From contig JAGVZF010000002.1 of assembly GCA_018302785.1 (NCBI GenBank), positions 1 to 49,066 of the forward strand: DNA of 49,066 bases. The letters are read 5' to 3'. This DNA comes from Candidatus Woesearchaeota archaeon. GTDB taxonomy: Archaea > Nanobdellota > Nanobdellia > SCGC-AAA011-G17 > JAGVZF01. The notes below the pieces were generated by a model. That model was not told where the DNA came from. It did no database searches and worked only from the letters and a program-made list of their open reading frames with translations. Shown piece by piece: positions 16,634 through 25,159 of this stretch. How positions within the stretch are numbered: position 1 is the first letter of the stretch; each line of letters starts with the position of its first letter. The translations under genes were made by a program, and so were the position numbers.

Positions 16634-18511
16634 ATGGAAAATTTAACACTATTTAAATCAACTAAGGAAATAAAAGTCCCTCCTAAATTAATAGACCAAG
16701 TCATAGGTCAAAAACATGCTATAGAAATAGTAAAAAAAGTAGCTAAACAAAGAAGGCATGTTTTATTAATTGGGGAGCCTGGTACTGGAAAATCGATGAT
16801 AGGCCAAGCATTAACAGAACTTCTTCCAAAAGAAGATTTAGTTGATATAATATCTTTACCCAATCAAATTGATGAAAATGTGCCTTTAATTAGAACCTTA
16901 CCAAGAGGTAAGGCTAATGAATTGATTAATAAAGCAAAATTATCAACATTAAATTATTTTAAGGGCCAAAACATATTATTTTACATTCTAGTTATATTTG
17001 CTATTATATCTCCATGGTGGATTAGAAAAGAATATGGGGATGTGATGGCGGCAGCTTCGTTAATAAGCTCAATGATTTTCATAGCAGCCCTATCTTTATT
17101 TATTAATTTAAGTAGGCGATCTAAACTCAACGAAAAAACATCAATCCCAAAATTATTAATTGATAATTCACTAACAAAAAAATCTCCTTTTATTGATGCA
17201 ACAGGAGCTCACGCAGGAGCCTTACTGGGGGATTGCCTTCACGATCCGTTACAATCTGGGGGTCTTGGAACACCTTCTTTTGAAAGATTAGTTCCTGGAA
17301 TGATTCATAGGGCAAATGGGGGTGTCTTATTTATAGACGAAATTGCAACATTAAAATCTCATTCACAACAAGAATTACTTACTGCAATGCAAGAAAAGAA
17401 ATATCCTATAACTGGTCAAAGTGAAAGATCTTCAGGAGCAATGGTAAGATCAGAACCAGTACCTTGTGATTTTATCTTACTAGCTGCAGGAAATCTTGAA
17501 ACAGTTAAAAATATGCATCCTGCACTAAGATCAAGAATAAGAGGTTACGGTTACGAAGTTTATATGAATAATACGATGGAAGATACAGTAGAAAATAGAA
17601 ATCAATTAGTTGTTTTTATTGCACAGGAAATCAAAAAAGACGGAAAAATTCCACACTTTTCTTATGAAGCGGTACAAGAAATAATTCAAGAAGCAAAAAA
17701 AATGTCAGGTAGATCAAATAAATTAACATTAAGATTAAGAGAATTAGGTGGTTTAATTAGGGCGGCAGGAGATGTTGCTTCAGAAGAAAATTCTAATCTT
17801 GTTTATAATAAACATATTATAAAAGCAAAAAAATTGGCAAAACCACTAGAACAACAACTGGCAGATAAATACATAGAAGAAAAAAAAGACTATGAAGTTA
17901 TAATTACACAAGGCTATAAAGTTGGAAGAGTAAATGGTCTAGCTGTAATAGGTATAGGTTCCTCACTTTCTGGAATTGTTCTTCCAATAGAGTCAGAAGT
18001 TACTCCTGGTGGTAAAAAAGCAGAATTTGTAGCTACTGGAAAACTAGGAATTATAGCCAAAGAAGCAATAAAAAATGTTTCTGCTATAATATTAAAATTA
18101 TTTGGAGAAGATATTAAAGAAAAATATGATATTTATATTCAATTCTTACAAACAACAGAGGGTGTTGAAGGAGACTCTGCTTCAATTGCTGTAGCTACAG
18201 CAATAATATCTGCTTTAAAACAAATTCCAATAAGGCAAGACACAGCTATGACAGGATCATTAACAGTAAGGGGGGAAGTTTTAGCAGTAGGTGGGATAAC
18301 CCAAAAAGTGGAGGCAGCAATAAATGCAGGCATAAAAAGAGTAATAATCCCCAAATCAAACGAGAAAGATATAATAATCCAAAAAGACCAATTAAGTAAG
18401 ATTAAGATTATTCCTGCTTCAGATATTATAGAAGTTTTAAAAGAAGCATTAGACTGGTCAAAAAATAAACCTCTCTACAATTTAATACTTAAAAAAAGAA
18501 AGTTTAAATAA
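16634..18511 (+). CDS. lonB: Archaeal membrane-bound ATP-dependent protease LonB
   Basis: 625 residues. The AAA+ module has Walker A GEPGTGKS at 47-54 and Walker B LFIDEI with D235/E236. The archaeal LonB hallmark, two membrane helices inserted within the AAA+ domain, is at about 112-160. The C-terminal Lon protease domain carries the Ser-Lys dyad: S515 in GVEGDSAS and K558 in [10 protein letters not shown], 43 residues apart as in other Lon proteases. It degrades unfolded and regulatory proteins at the inner membrane face. Transcribed alone from its own TATA box, or with argS 22 bp downstream. Confidence 0.96.
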   Translation: MENLTLFKSTKEIKVPPKLIDQVIGQKHAIEIVKKVAKQRRHVLLIGEPGTGKSMIGQALTELLPKEDLVDIISLPNQIDENVPLIRTLPRGKANELINKAKLSTLNYFKGQNILFYILVIFAIISPWWIRKEYGDVMAAASLISSMIFIAALSLFINLSRRSKLNEKTSIPKLLIDNSLTKKSPFIDATGAHAGALLGDCLHDPLQSGGLGTPSFERLVPGMIHRANGGVLFIDEIATLKSHSQQELLTAMQEKKYPITGQSERSSGAMVRSEPVPCDFILLAAGNLETVKNMHPALRSRIRGYGYEVYMNNTMEDTVENRNQLVVFIAQEIKKDGKIPHFSYEAVQEIIQEAKKMSGRSNKLTLRLRELGGLIRAAGDVASEENSNLVYNKHIIKAKKLAKPLEQQLADKYIEEKKDYEVIITQGYKVGRVNGLAVIGIGSSLSGIVLPIESEVTPGGKKAEFVATGKLGIIAKEAIKNVSAIILKLFGEDIKEKYDIYIQFLQTTEGVEGDSASIAVATAIISALKQIPIRQDTAMTGSLTVRGEVLAVGGITQKVEAAINAGIKRVIIPKSNEKDIIIQKDQLSKIKIIPASDIIEVLKEALDWSKNKPLYNLILKKRKFK

Positions 18512-18533
18512 TATTAACTTTACTTTATTTCTA

Positions 18534-20186
18534 ATGGATATTTTTGTAGACAAAATTAGTGAATTTATTTCTCAAACAATAAATTTAGATAAAAATGAAG
18601 TATCTAAACTAATAGAAGTCCCACCAGAGAGCAAATTTGGAGATTATTCTTTTCCTTGTTTTACATTATCTTCTAAATTAAAAAAGAATCCTTTAGATAT
18701 TTCACAAGAAATAAAAAATAAAATAAATCCTATTTTATTTGAAAAAATAGATTTGAAAGGACCTTATGTAAATTTTTTCCTAGACAAAGATTTTGTTGCT
18801 AAGACAGTTATAAATAAAGGGAAAACTATAGTTGTAGATATGTCATCTCCAAACATTGCTAAACCTTTTGGGATAGGCCATCTAAGATCAACTATTATTG
18901 GTAATTCACTAAGACATTGTTTTACTTCTCAAGGGTATAAAGTAATAAGAATTAACCATTTGGGGGATTGGGGGACCCAATTTGGTAAACTAATAATTGC
19001 ATTCAAAAAATGGGGTAACACAAATGCATTAAAAAAAGACCCTATTAAATATATGTACAAACTCTATATTAAGTATCACCAATATGCAGAGAAACATACA
19101 GAAATAGACTCAGAGGCAAGATTATGGTTTAAAAAATTAGAAGATGGTGATAAACAAGCCATTTCTATCTGGAAGAATTTTAAAGAATTAAGTTTAAATG
19201 ATTTTCAAAAAATATATGACTTACTTGGTGTAGAATTTGAATCTTATTCGGGAGAGGCATTTTATAATAATAAAATGGGCATCATAATTAAGGGGCTAAA
19301 AGTAAAAAATTTATTGATTAAAAGTGAAGGTGCTACCATTGTGGATTTAAGCAATTTTAATTTACCACCTGCACTAATTCAAAAAAGTGATGAAGCCACT
19401 TTATATATTACAAGAGACCTGGCAGCAGCAATTTACAGATATGATAAATACAAATTTGACAAAATGATTTATGAAGTTGGGGCTGAGCAGAAATTACATT
19501 TCCAACAACTCTTTAAAGTTCTAGAATTAATGGGTTGTCAATGGTTTAAAGATTGTTTTCATATTTATCATGGCCTTTATCTAGATCAGGATAAGAAGAA
19601 ATTAGCAACTAGGAAAGGAAAAACTATATTTATGGAGGACATATTGGAAGAATCAATTAATAAAGCAAAAAAAATTATTAATAAAAAAAATCCGAATCTA
19701 AAGAATAAAGATTTAGTAGCAAAAGATATTGGTGTAGGTGCAATAATATTTGGTGATTTATCCAATGACAGAACAAATGACATAATTCTTAATATAAATA
19801 AATTTTTGAGTTTTGATGGTGAAACAGGGCCGTATATTCAATATACTCATGCACGGGCATGTAGTATTCTTAGAAAATACAAATCCAATTTTGATTTTAA
19901 TATTAAGACATCATTATTAAAAGAAGACTTAGAAAAATCATTGTTATTATTGATTTCTAAATATTCTCAAGTAATAGAGAAGACAATAAATTCATTTAAA
20001 CCTAATATCCTTGCAAGATACCTTCTTGATTTAAGTCAATTATTTAATGAGTATTATCATAAATTCAAAATTATCCAAGACGATAAAGAATTGGAAAAAA
20101 GCAGGATTGCAATTGTTTATTCTATAATAATAGTACTTTCTGATGGTTTATCCTTGTTAGGTATTAATTCACCTAAAGAAATGTAA
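18534..20186 (+). CDS. argS: Arginyl-tRNA synthetase
   Basis: Class I synthetase of 550 residues. Order: N-terminal additional domain (about 1-90), the HIGH motif as GIGHLRSTIIGNS within SSPNIAKPFGIGH, LGDWGTQFGKLI, the TRDLAAAIYR segment, a degenerate KMSKS region (LATRKGKTI, typical of ArgRS), then a DALR-type anticodon-binding helical domain from about 420 (YIQYTHARACSILRK). It starts 22 bp behind lonB with no clear separate TATA box, so co-transcription is likely. Length is normal. Confidence 0.95.
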   Translation: MDIFVDKISEFISQTINLDKNEVSKLIEVPPESKFGDYSFPCFTLSSKLKKNPLDISQEIKNKINPILFEKIDLKGPYVNFFLDKDFVAKTVINKGKTIVVDMSSPNIAKPFGIGHLRSTIIGNSLRHCFTSQGYKVIRINHLGDWGTQFGKLIIAFKKWGNTNALKKDPIKYMYKLYIKYHQYAEKHTEIDSEARLWFKKLEDGDKQAISIWKNFKELSLNDFQKIYDLLGVEFESYSGEAFYNNKMGIIIKGLKVKNLLIKSEGATIVDLSNFNLPPALIQKSDEATLYITRDLAAAIYRYDKYKFDKMIYEVGAEQKLHFQQLFKVLELMGCQWFKDCFHIYHGLYLDQDKKKLATRKGKTIFMEDILEESINKAKKIINKKNPNLKNKDLVAKDIGVGAIIFGDLSNDRTNDIILNINKFLSFDGETGPYIQYTHARACSILRKYKSNFDFNIKTSLLKEDLEKSLLLLISKYSQVIEKTINSFKPNILARYLLDLSQLFNEYYHKFKIIQDDKELEKSRIAIVYSIIIVLSDGLSLLGINSPKEM

Positions 20187-20229
20187 ATCAAAACACAACA
20201 TTTATAAATTAATCTATCATAAAATCTCT

Positions 20230-20658
20230 ATGGGAATAATAGGTTTTAATTTTGATAATATAGTAGCAGAAAGAACAAAAAAACCAGAAGGTAATATAAA
20301 TATAAAACAAAAAATAGGTATCACAGAAATAACTTTAGAAAAACTTCCACTTAATAAGGAAGAAGAAGTCTTAAAGTTTAATTTTGAATTTTTAGTTGAT
20401 TATGAACCAGAATTTGCAAAAATACACATAAAAGGTCATGTTTTATCACTAGAAGAGCCAAAAATAAATAAAGAAATCCTTGATAAATGGAAAAAATCAA
20501 AAAAAGTAAGCCAAGATATGTTGGAAGATGTTTTCAATGTAATTGTTTCTAAATGTACAATAAAAGCCCTTTCAATATCCCAAGATATAAATATTCCACC
20601 TTTAATTCCATTACCAAGAGTTCAACCAACCCAAAAACCACAAGAATATATAGGTTAG
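20230..20658 (+). CDS. Conserved archaeal hypothetical protein, SecB-like fold possible
   Basis: 142 residues, soluble, no signal or membrane segment. Alternating hydrophobic strands (NIKQKIGITEITLEKL, VLKFNFEFLVDYEPEFAKIHIKGHVL) are followed by two amphipathic helices and a proline-rich tail (PPLIPLPRVQP). The strand-rich front followed by helices recalls SecB-type chaperones, but I cannot confirm this. The family seems widespread in DPANN-type genomes. A TTTATAAAT box at 20202-20211 gives it its own leaderless start. Confidence 0.6.
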   Translation: MGIIGFNFDNIVAERTKKPEGNINIKQKIGITEITLEKLPLNKEEEVLKFNFEFLVDYEPEFAKIHIKGHVLSLEEPKINKEILDKWKKSKKVSQDMLEDVFNVIVSKCTIKALSISQDINIPPLIPLPRVQPTQKPQEYIG

Positions 20659-21359
20659 ACTAAATTTTTTATCTTTCCAAAATTATATATTTTATCCCCT
20701 ACAACAAATACTTCAAAGTTTTCAATAGAAACTTGTAAAAATGGACTTAAAAATTTTTCATTTAGTACATCAGTACCTTCACTTAATGGATTAAAACTAG
20801 GCATAACAATTAATACTTTATCTTTCCACTTCCCCTTTATAAAACATTTATACTTTTCATTTTTAGAACCTTCTCTCAATAACACTGATGGATGTTCATG
20901 CCCAATAATAACAATTTTTTTAGTCGTTGCTTCTGCAGGTATAAAATCACCATGTAATATAATAATGTCATTAACAATAACAAAATAACTTGTTTTATAC
21001 CCTTTAGAATCTAGCATTTGCTTCATAATATAATCATGATTCCCAATAACAATTTCAACATCACAATACTCCTTTAAAAATTCAATTAAAGAATAAACAT
21101 CATTCCATTCTTGTTTATTAATCCTGGAAAATTCATGTTTTATGTCACCATTTATAATTATTTTTTTTACTTCAGATTCTTTAAGTATTTTTTTTATATT
21201 ATCCTTGATAGTATTAAACTGAGATTTTGGTATTAATATTCCTTGATCAATTAAAGAATTTTCTAACCCTAAATGTAAATCTCCAATAATAAGAATTTTT
21301 TTATCCTTAAGATACAAAGATAAATGTATTATCTCAATACCTTTTGATATACATACCAT
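20655..21359 (-). CDS. Archaeal calcineurin-like phosphoesterase (SbcD-related)
   Basis: 234 residues with the metallophosphoesterase motifs in order: IIGDLHLG, INGDIKHEF, VIGNHDY, LHGDF, IIGHEHPS. It resembles the archaeal SbcD-related phosphoesterase family, which lacks the extended Mre11 C-terminus and whose substrate is not established. Members are often found beside Lhr helicases, and an Lhr gene is present about 9 kb away. It follows the Lrp-type gene with only two bases between them and probably shares its promoter. Its end overlaps the convergent hypothetical gene by four bases. Confidence 0.85.
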   Translation of the reverse strand: MVCISKGIEIIHLSLYLKDKKILIIGDLHLGLENSLIDQGILIPKSQFNTIKDNIKKILKESEVKKIIINGDIKHEFSRINKQEWNDVYSLIEFLKEYCDVEIVIGNHDYIMKQMLDSKGYKTSYFVIVNDIIILHGDFIPAEATTKKIVIIGHEHPSVLLREGSKNEKYKCFIKGKWKDKVLIVMPSFNPLSEGTDVLNEKFLSPFLQVSIENFEVFVVGDKIYNFGKIKNLV

Positions 21360-21361
21360 AA

Positions 21362-21913
21362 TTATTTTACTCTAATATCTATATTGTGAAATCTTCCAAC
21401 TTCTTCACAAGTTTTACAAGAATTAATATTCCTACATCTTTCTTGAGAAAGCTCTTTATCTAGATTCATCTTTAACAAAAAATCCTTCATAGAAGAAACA
21501 ACTATATTAACATTAATATCAGAAATTTGATTATCAGATCTTAAGTGATCATTAATTATTGCTTCAATTTTTCTTAAGTCTTCATGTACTAAAAATACCG
21601 AAACATTATGTTTGCCTGCCATGATAAACCCATTTACAAAAAAAGAACAAGATGATAATCTATTTAGTATCTCATTTGCATCACTAGCAGTAAAATCTAC
21701 TCTAGCTAAAAAAAGATTACTTTTATTAAAATCAGTCCCTACATCAAAAGATAAAACTCCTTTTTTCTTTAACCTTTGGACTCTAAAATTTATTGATGGT
21801 TGACTAATATTTAACTTATTAGCAATTTCCGCTTGAGAAATTTCAGGATTTTGCATAAATAATGACATTATAATAACATCTTTTTCGTCAAGTCCTAGTT
21901 TATCATTTATCAT
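21362..21913 (-). CDS. Lrp/AsnC-type transcriptional regulator with C-terminal cysteine cluster
   Basis: 183 residues. The N-terminal winged helix-turn-helix (about 20-58) contains SQAEIANKLNISQPSINFRVQRLKKKGVL. A RAM-like alpha/beta sensing domain follows (about 65-140). A C-terminal extension carries C160-x5-C166-x2-C169 and H176, ligands that could hold a metal or Fe-S cluster. It is divergent from the SUF operon across a 120-bp spacer. This layout suggests an Fe-S or redox-responsive regulator of SUF; that is inference from context plus cysteines. A TTTATAAATT box about 22 bp upstream gives a leaderless start. Confidence 0.85.
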   Translation of the reverse strand: MINDKLGLDEKDVIIMSLFMQNPEISQAEIANKLNISQPSINFRVQRLKKKGVLSFDVGTDFNKSNLFLARVDFTASDANEILNRLSSCSFFVNGFIMAGKHNVSVFLVHEDLRKIEAIINDHLRSDNQISDINVNIVVSSMKDFLLKMNLDKELSQERCRNINSCKTCEEVGRFHNIDIRVK

Positions 21914-22046
21914 AAAAGTATATAACTATTCCAATTTATAAATATTTCTATTATTAATAGCAAAATTTATAAAAATATATATAAATTATAAGCATAAAGT
22001 TTATATATTATTAGTAACTCTTAATATATAAGTAATGGAGGTAAAA
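21914..22046. promoter_or_regulatory. Divergent promoter region of the Lrp-type gene and the SUF operon
   Basis: The minus-strand TATA box TTTATAAATT (21935-21944) serves the regulator. The plus-strand TTTATATA (22000-22007) serves SUF and gives a short leader containing a strong Shine-Dalgarno GGAGGT (22037-22042), four bases before ATG 22047. An odd palindrome CTATTATTAATAG (21948-21960) sits directly upstream of the regulator's TATA box and is the best operator candidate. The rest is AT-rich with overlapping TATATA tracts. Confidence 0.55.
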
Positions 22047-22607
22047 ATGGAACAAGTTTCTAGTTTAATTTCAAAGGACACAACTATAGGGGATATAGTA
22101 AAGAATTACCCTCAAACAATTCAAATATTGCAAGAAAACGGAATACAATGTGTTGGGTGCCATATTTCTCCTTATGAGACAATAGAACAAGGATTTAAAG
22201 GCCATGGTAAAACAGAAGAAGAGATTAATATAGTATTAAATAAGATAAATAGTATGATTAAAGACTTTAAGTATAGCAATCTAGAAGAAATTAATTTTAC
22301 GGATAAAGCAGTTCAAAAATTTGGAGAGATAAAAGCAAAAGAAAGTAAAGAAGATTCATTCTTAAGACTTCAAGTTATGCCTGGTGGTTGTGCAGGTTTT
22401 AAATATGATTTTTCCTTTGATTCAAATAAAAATCAAGAAGATATAACAATAAATAAAGGAAACCTAAAAATTTTAATAGATAAAGATACAATTAATTTTA
22501 TTAAAGGTGCAAAAGTAGACTACCTAGAGTCATTACAAGAAACTGGATTTAAAATATCCAATCCAAATGCACAATCAACATGTGGATGTGGCAGCTCATT
22601 TGGCTAA
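22047..22607 (+). CDS. sufA: DUF1858-SufA (A-type Fe-S carrier) fusion
   Basis: 186 residues from ATG 22047. This start is chosen because the GGAGGT at 22037-22042 would lie inside the coding region if ATG 22035 were used. The N-terminal DUF1858-like domain (about 65 residues) contains GIQCVGC followed by YETIEQGFKGHG. The C-terminal HesB/IscA domain has all three cluster-ligand cysteines, GGCAGF and CGCGSSF at the end. A-type carriers deliver Fe-S clusters to apoproteins. DUF1858 proteins often carry a redox-active or metal-binding CxxC. First gene of the SUF operon, with a TAATG junction to sufB. Confidence 0.88.
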   Translation: MEQVSSLISKDTTIGDIVKNYPQTIQILQENGIQCVGCHISPYETIEQGFKGHGKTEEEINIVLNKINSMIKDFKYSNLEEINFTDKAVQKFGEIKAKESKEDSFLRLQVMPGGCAGFKYDFSFDSNKNQEDITINKGNLKILIDKDTINFIKGAKVDYLESLQETGFKISNPNAQSTCGCGSSFG

Positions 22608-25156
22608 TGACACTTGCAACCCATGAATTGGAATTCAGCAGATCAATGTTTGATCATTACAATACAGAAAAAAATATCTTTAAGTCTTTGCCAGGATTAA
22701 CAGTAGAATTAGTAAAAAAAATATCTAAAGATAAAAACGAACCAGAATGGATGTTAAAAAAAAGACTTAAGGGGCTCGAATTATTTAATAGAACCTTAAT
22801 TCCTAAATGGGGGCCTGATTTAAGTAAACTAGACTTAACTAAAATTTCATTTTATATTAGACCCGATGCCAAAAAATCTGAGAGCTGGGACTCAGTGCCA
22901 GAAGATATAAAAAAAACTTTTGACAGGTTAGGTATTCCAGAAGCAGAAAAAAAATACTTAAGTGGCGTTGGGGCTCAATATGACTCAGAAATAGTTTACC
23001 ATAATTTGAAAAAAGAATGGGAAGAAAAAGGGGTTATATTTGAAGACTGCGACACTGCACTACAAAAATATCCAGAATTAGTAAAAAAATATTTTATGAC
23101 AAAATGTATTCCTATAAACGATCATAAGTTTATTATGCTTCATACTGCAGTTTGGAGTGGTGGCACATTTATTTATATTCCCAAAAATGTTAAAGTTACA
23201 ATACCTTTGCAAGCATACTTTAGAATGAATGCTAAACAAGGTGGCCAATTTGAACATACTTTAATTATTGCGGATGAAGGATCAGAAGTTCATTACATTG
23301 AAGGATGCTTTACAAAAGGAAACCTTGTTACTTCTAATCCCGATTACAAAGGGATTGAAGAGATTAAGGGGCATCAGAAAGTCCTTACCAGTGAAGGCGA
23401 ATTTAAGACAACAAAAGACATTCAAGAAATGCCATATTCTGGTGATCTTTACACAATTGAAGTTTATGGAGACTCAACACAGAAAATTGAAGTTACCCCT
23501 GAACACCCTTTCTTGTATGTAGATAGAGCAAGAAAACGCGATCGAAATAAAATATTTATCCCTAGATGGAACATGCCGTTGTTTTTCAAGAAAAAAGACT
23601 ATCTGTGTGCACCAATTAATAAAGAAGTAAAAACAAATACGTATTATGAGTTTGAGATTGTAAAAGGAAATAATAAAGGAGTTTGGGAAAAGAAGAAAAT
23701 CAATGTTCCTTTAACAGATGAATTTTTCCGACTGGTAGGCTATTATCTTGCAGAAGGAAGTGTGAGTAGCAATTCTTATCTTAATTTTTCTTTTAACATC
23801 AATGAAAAAGAGTATATTGGGGATGTCAAACAGTGTCTGAAAAAAGTATTTGGAGTGACGAAGACACTTGAAATGGTTCATAAAAAAAATAATGGAGTAT
23901 CAGTTGTCGTTTGCTCTGTTGAACTTGCAAGAATTTTCAAACAACTTGGAGACAAGTGCGACAAAAAAGCATTATTGTCATGGATGATATATGAAACAAA
24001 AGAGCATCAACAAGAAATTCTTAGAGGCTGGTTCAGAGGAGATGGAAACTATTACAATAAAAGATTAGAAAAAAGCGGATGGCTTAAAGAATCCTTACGA
24101 ATAAACACCACTTCTGAAAAACTTGTGAGACAAATGCGCGATGTTGCGTTGCGTCTTGGTGTTGTTGCTTTTATTAACGCGCATGAACGCAGTCATGAAG
24201 GGAGAAGAACCATGTTTACTCTAGGCTTTACTGGTGAACATATGGTAAAAGCTGGAGAACTTCTCGGCATTAAAATAAAAGAAAAAGTTCATGGAAAAAA
24301 ACGTGCATCCATGTTTGGCATTGACGAAAACTTTGCATATTTGCCAATAAAAACTGTCGCGAAAAAAATAGTTATTGATGTTCCCGTGTATAATTTTAGT
24401 GTCGAAGATCATGAAACATACACTGTTGGTGGCGTTGCTGTTCATAATTGCTCCGCCCCGCAATATGGTACAAGTTCTTTACATGCAGGTTGTGTTGAAA
24501 TTTTTGTTCATAAAAACGCAAGAGTAAGATATAGTAGCGTAGAAAATTGGAGTAAAAATACTTTTAATTTAAACACAAAAAGAGCAATAGTTTACGAGAA
24601 TGGAATAATGGAATGGGTTAATGGAAATATGGGTTCTTGCACAACTATGCTTTACCCATGTTCTATACTTGCAGGAAGAGGTGCAAAAACAGAAATGTTG
24701 GGGATTGCTTATGCAGGAAATAATCAAAATCAAGATACAGGTTCTAAAGTAATACATACAGCTCCTGATACAACATCAACAATAAGATCAAAAAGTATAA
24801 GCAAAGATGGGGGCATTTCTTCATACAGAGGTTTTGTAATGGTAAATAAAGGGTCTACTAATGCAAAATGCAATGTTATCTGTGATGCTTTAATATTAGA
24901 TAATAAGTCAAAATCTAATACATATCCTTCAATGAAAATTTTAGATAATTCATCTACTGTAACTCATGAAGCAACAGTGGGTAAAATAAGCGAAGAAAAA
25001 ATTTTCTATCTAATGTCTAGAGGCTTAACAGAGGAGCAAGCTATAAAAATGGTAGTTTCCGGTTTTATAGAACCTATATTAAAAGAGTTACCATTAGAAT
25101 ATGCTGTAGAATTGAATAAATTAATCCAATTAGAAATGGAAAATTCTGTAGGTTAA
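22607..25156 (+). CDS. sufB: Fe-S cluster assembly scaffold SufB, intein-containing
   Basis: 849-residue precursor from ATG 22607; the frame is open back to ATG 22580, but that would overlap sufA by 28 bases. Removing a 381-residue intein leaves 468 residues, the standard SufB length. Extein hallmarks: DKNEPEWMLKKRL near the N-terminus, YFMTKCIPIND, HTAVWSGG, the beta-helix core, CSAPQYGTSSLHAG right after the intein, and RGLTEEQAIKMVVSGF at the C-terminus. SufB forms the scaffold with SufC and SufD. Two DNA segments are identical to segments of the adjacent sufD. Confidence 0.95.
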   Translation: MTLATHELEFSRSMFDHYNTEKNIFKSLPGLTVELVKKISKDKNEPEWMLKKRLKGLELFNRTLIPKWGPDLSKLDLTKISFYIRPDAKKSESWDSVPEDIKKTFDRLGIPEAEKKYLSGVGAQYDSEIVYHNLKKEWEEKGVIFEDCDTALQKYPELVKKYFMTKCIPINDHKFIMLHTAVWSGGTFIYIPKNVKVTIPLQAYFRMNAKQGGQFEHTLIIADEGSEVHYIEGCFTKGNLVTSNPDYKGIEEIKGHQKVLTSEGEFKTTKDIQEMPYSGDLYTIEVYGDSTQKIEVTPEHPFLYVDRARKRDRNKIFIPRWNMPLFFKKKDYLCAPINKEVKTNTYYEFEIVKGNNKGVWEKKKINVPLTDEFFRLVGYYLAEGSVSSNSYLNFSFNINEKEYIGDVKQCLKKVFGVTKTLEMVHKKNNGVSVVVCSVELARIFKQLGDKCDKKALLSWMIYETKEHQQEILRGWFRGDGNYYNKRLEKSGWLKESLRINTTSEKLVRQMRDVALRLGVVAFINAHERSHEGRRTMFTLGFTGEHMVKAGELLGIKIKEKVHGKKRASMFGIDENFAYLPIKTVAKKIVIDVPVYNFSVEDHETYTVGGVAVHNCSAPQYGTSSLHAGCVEIFVHKNARVRYSSVENWSKNTFNLNTKRAIVYENGIMEWVNGNMGSCTTMLYPCSILAGRGAKTEMLGIAYAGNNQNQDTGSKVIHTAPDTTSTIRSKSISKDGGISSYRGFVMVNKGSTNAKCNVICDALILDNKSKSNTYPSMKILDNSSTVTHEATVGKISEEKIFYLMSRGLTEEQAIKMVVSGFIEPILKELPLEYAVELNKLIQLEMENSVG
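22722..22770 (+). repeat. 49-bp direct repeat shared by sufB and sufD, copy 1
   Basis: Identical at every base to 25209-25257 in sufD. It encodes the conserved DKNEPEWMLKKRL segment near the N-terminus of both proteins. Silent positions are also identical. Confidence 0.9.
23306..24448 (+). mobile_element. SufB intein with LAGLIDADG homing endonuclease
   Basis: 381-residue intein starting at Cys after VHYIEG and ending VAVHN before CSAPQYG, the usual SufB insertion site. Block A is CFTKGNLVTSNPDYKG, block B is KIEVTPEHPFLYV, and the C-terminal blocks are VPVYNFSVEDHETYTV and GGVAVHN/C, so splicing residues are canonical. LAGLIDADG-like helices are LVGYYLAEGS and ILRGWFRGDGNY. Base composition is less AT-rich than the flanking extein, and CGN arginine codons (CGC, CGT, CGA) appear that the surrounding genes almost never use. 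Both features point to recent acquisition. Confidence 0.94.
24991..25032 (+). repeat. 42-bp direct repeat shared by sufB and sufD, copy 1
   Basis: Identical at every base to 26194-26235 in sufD; it encodes EEKIFYLMSRGLTE near the C-terminus. After position 25032 the copies diverge at silent sites. Confidence 0.9.
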
Positions 25157-25159
25157 AAT

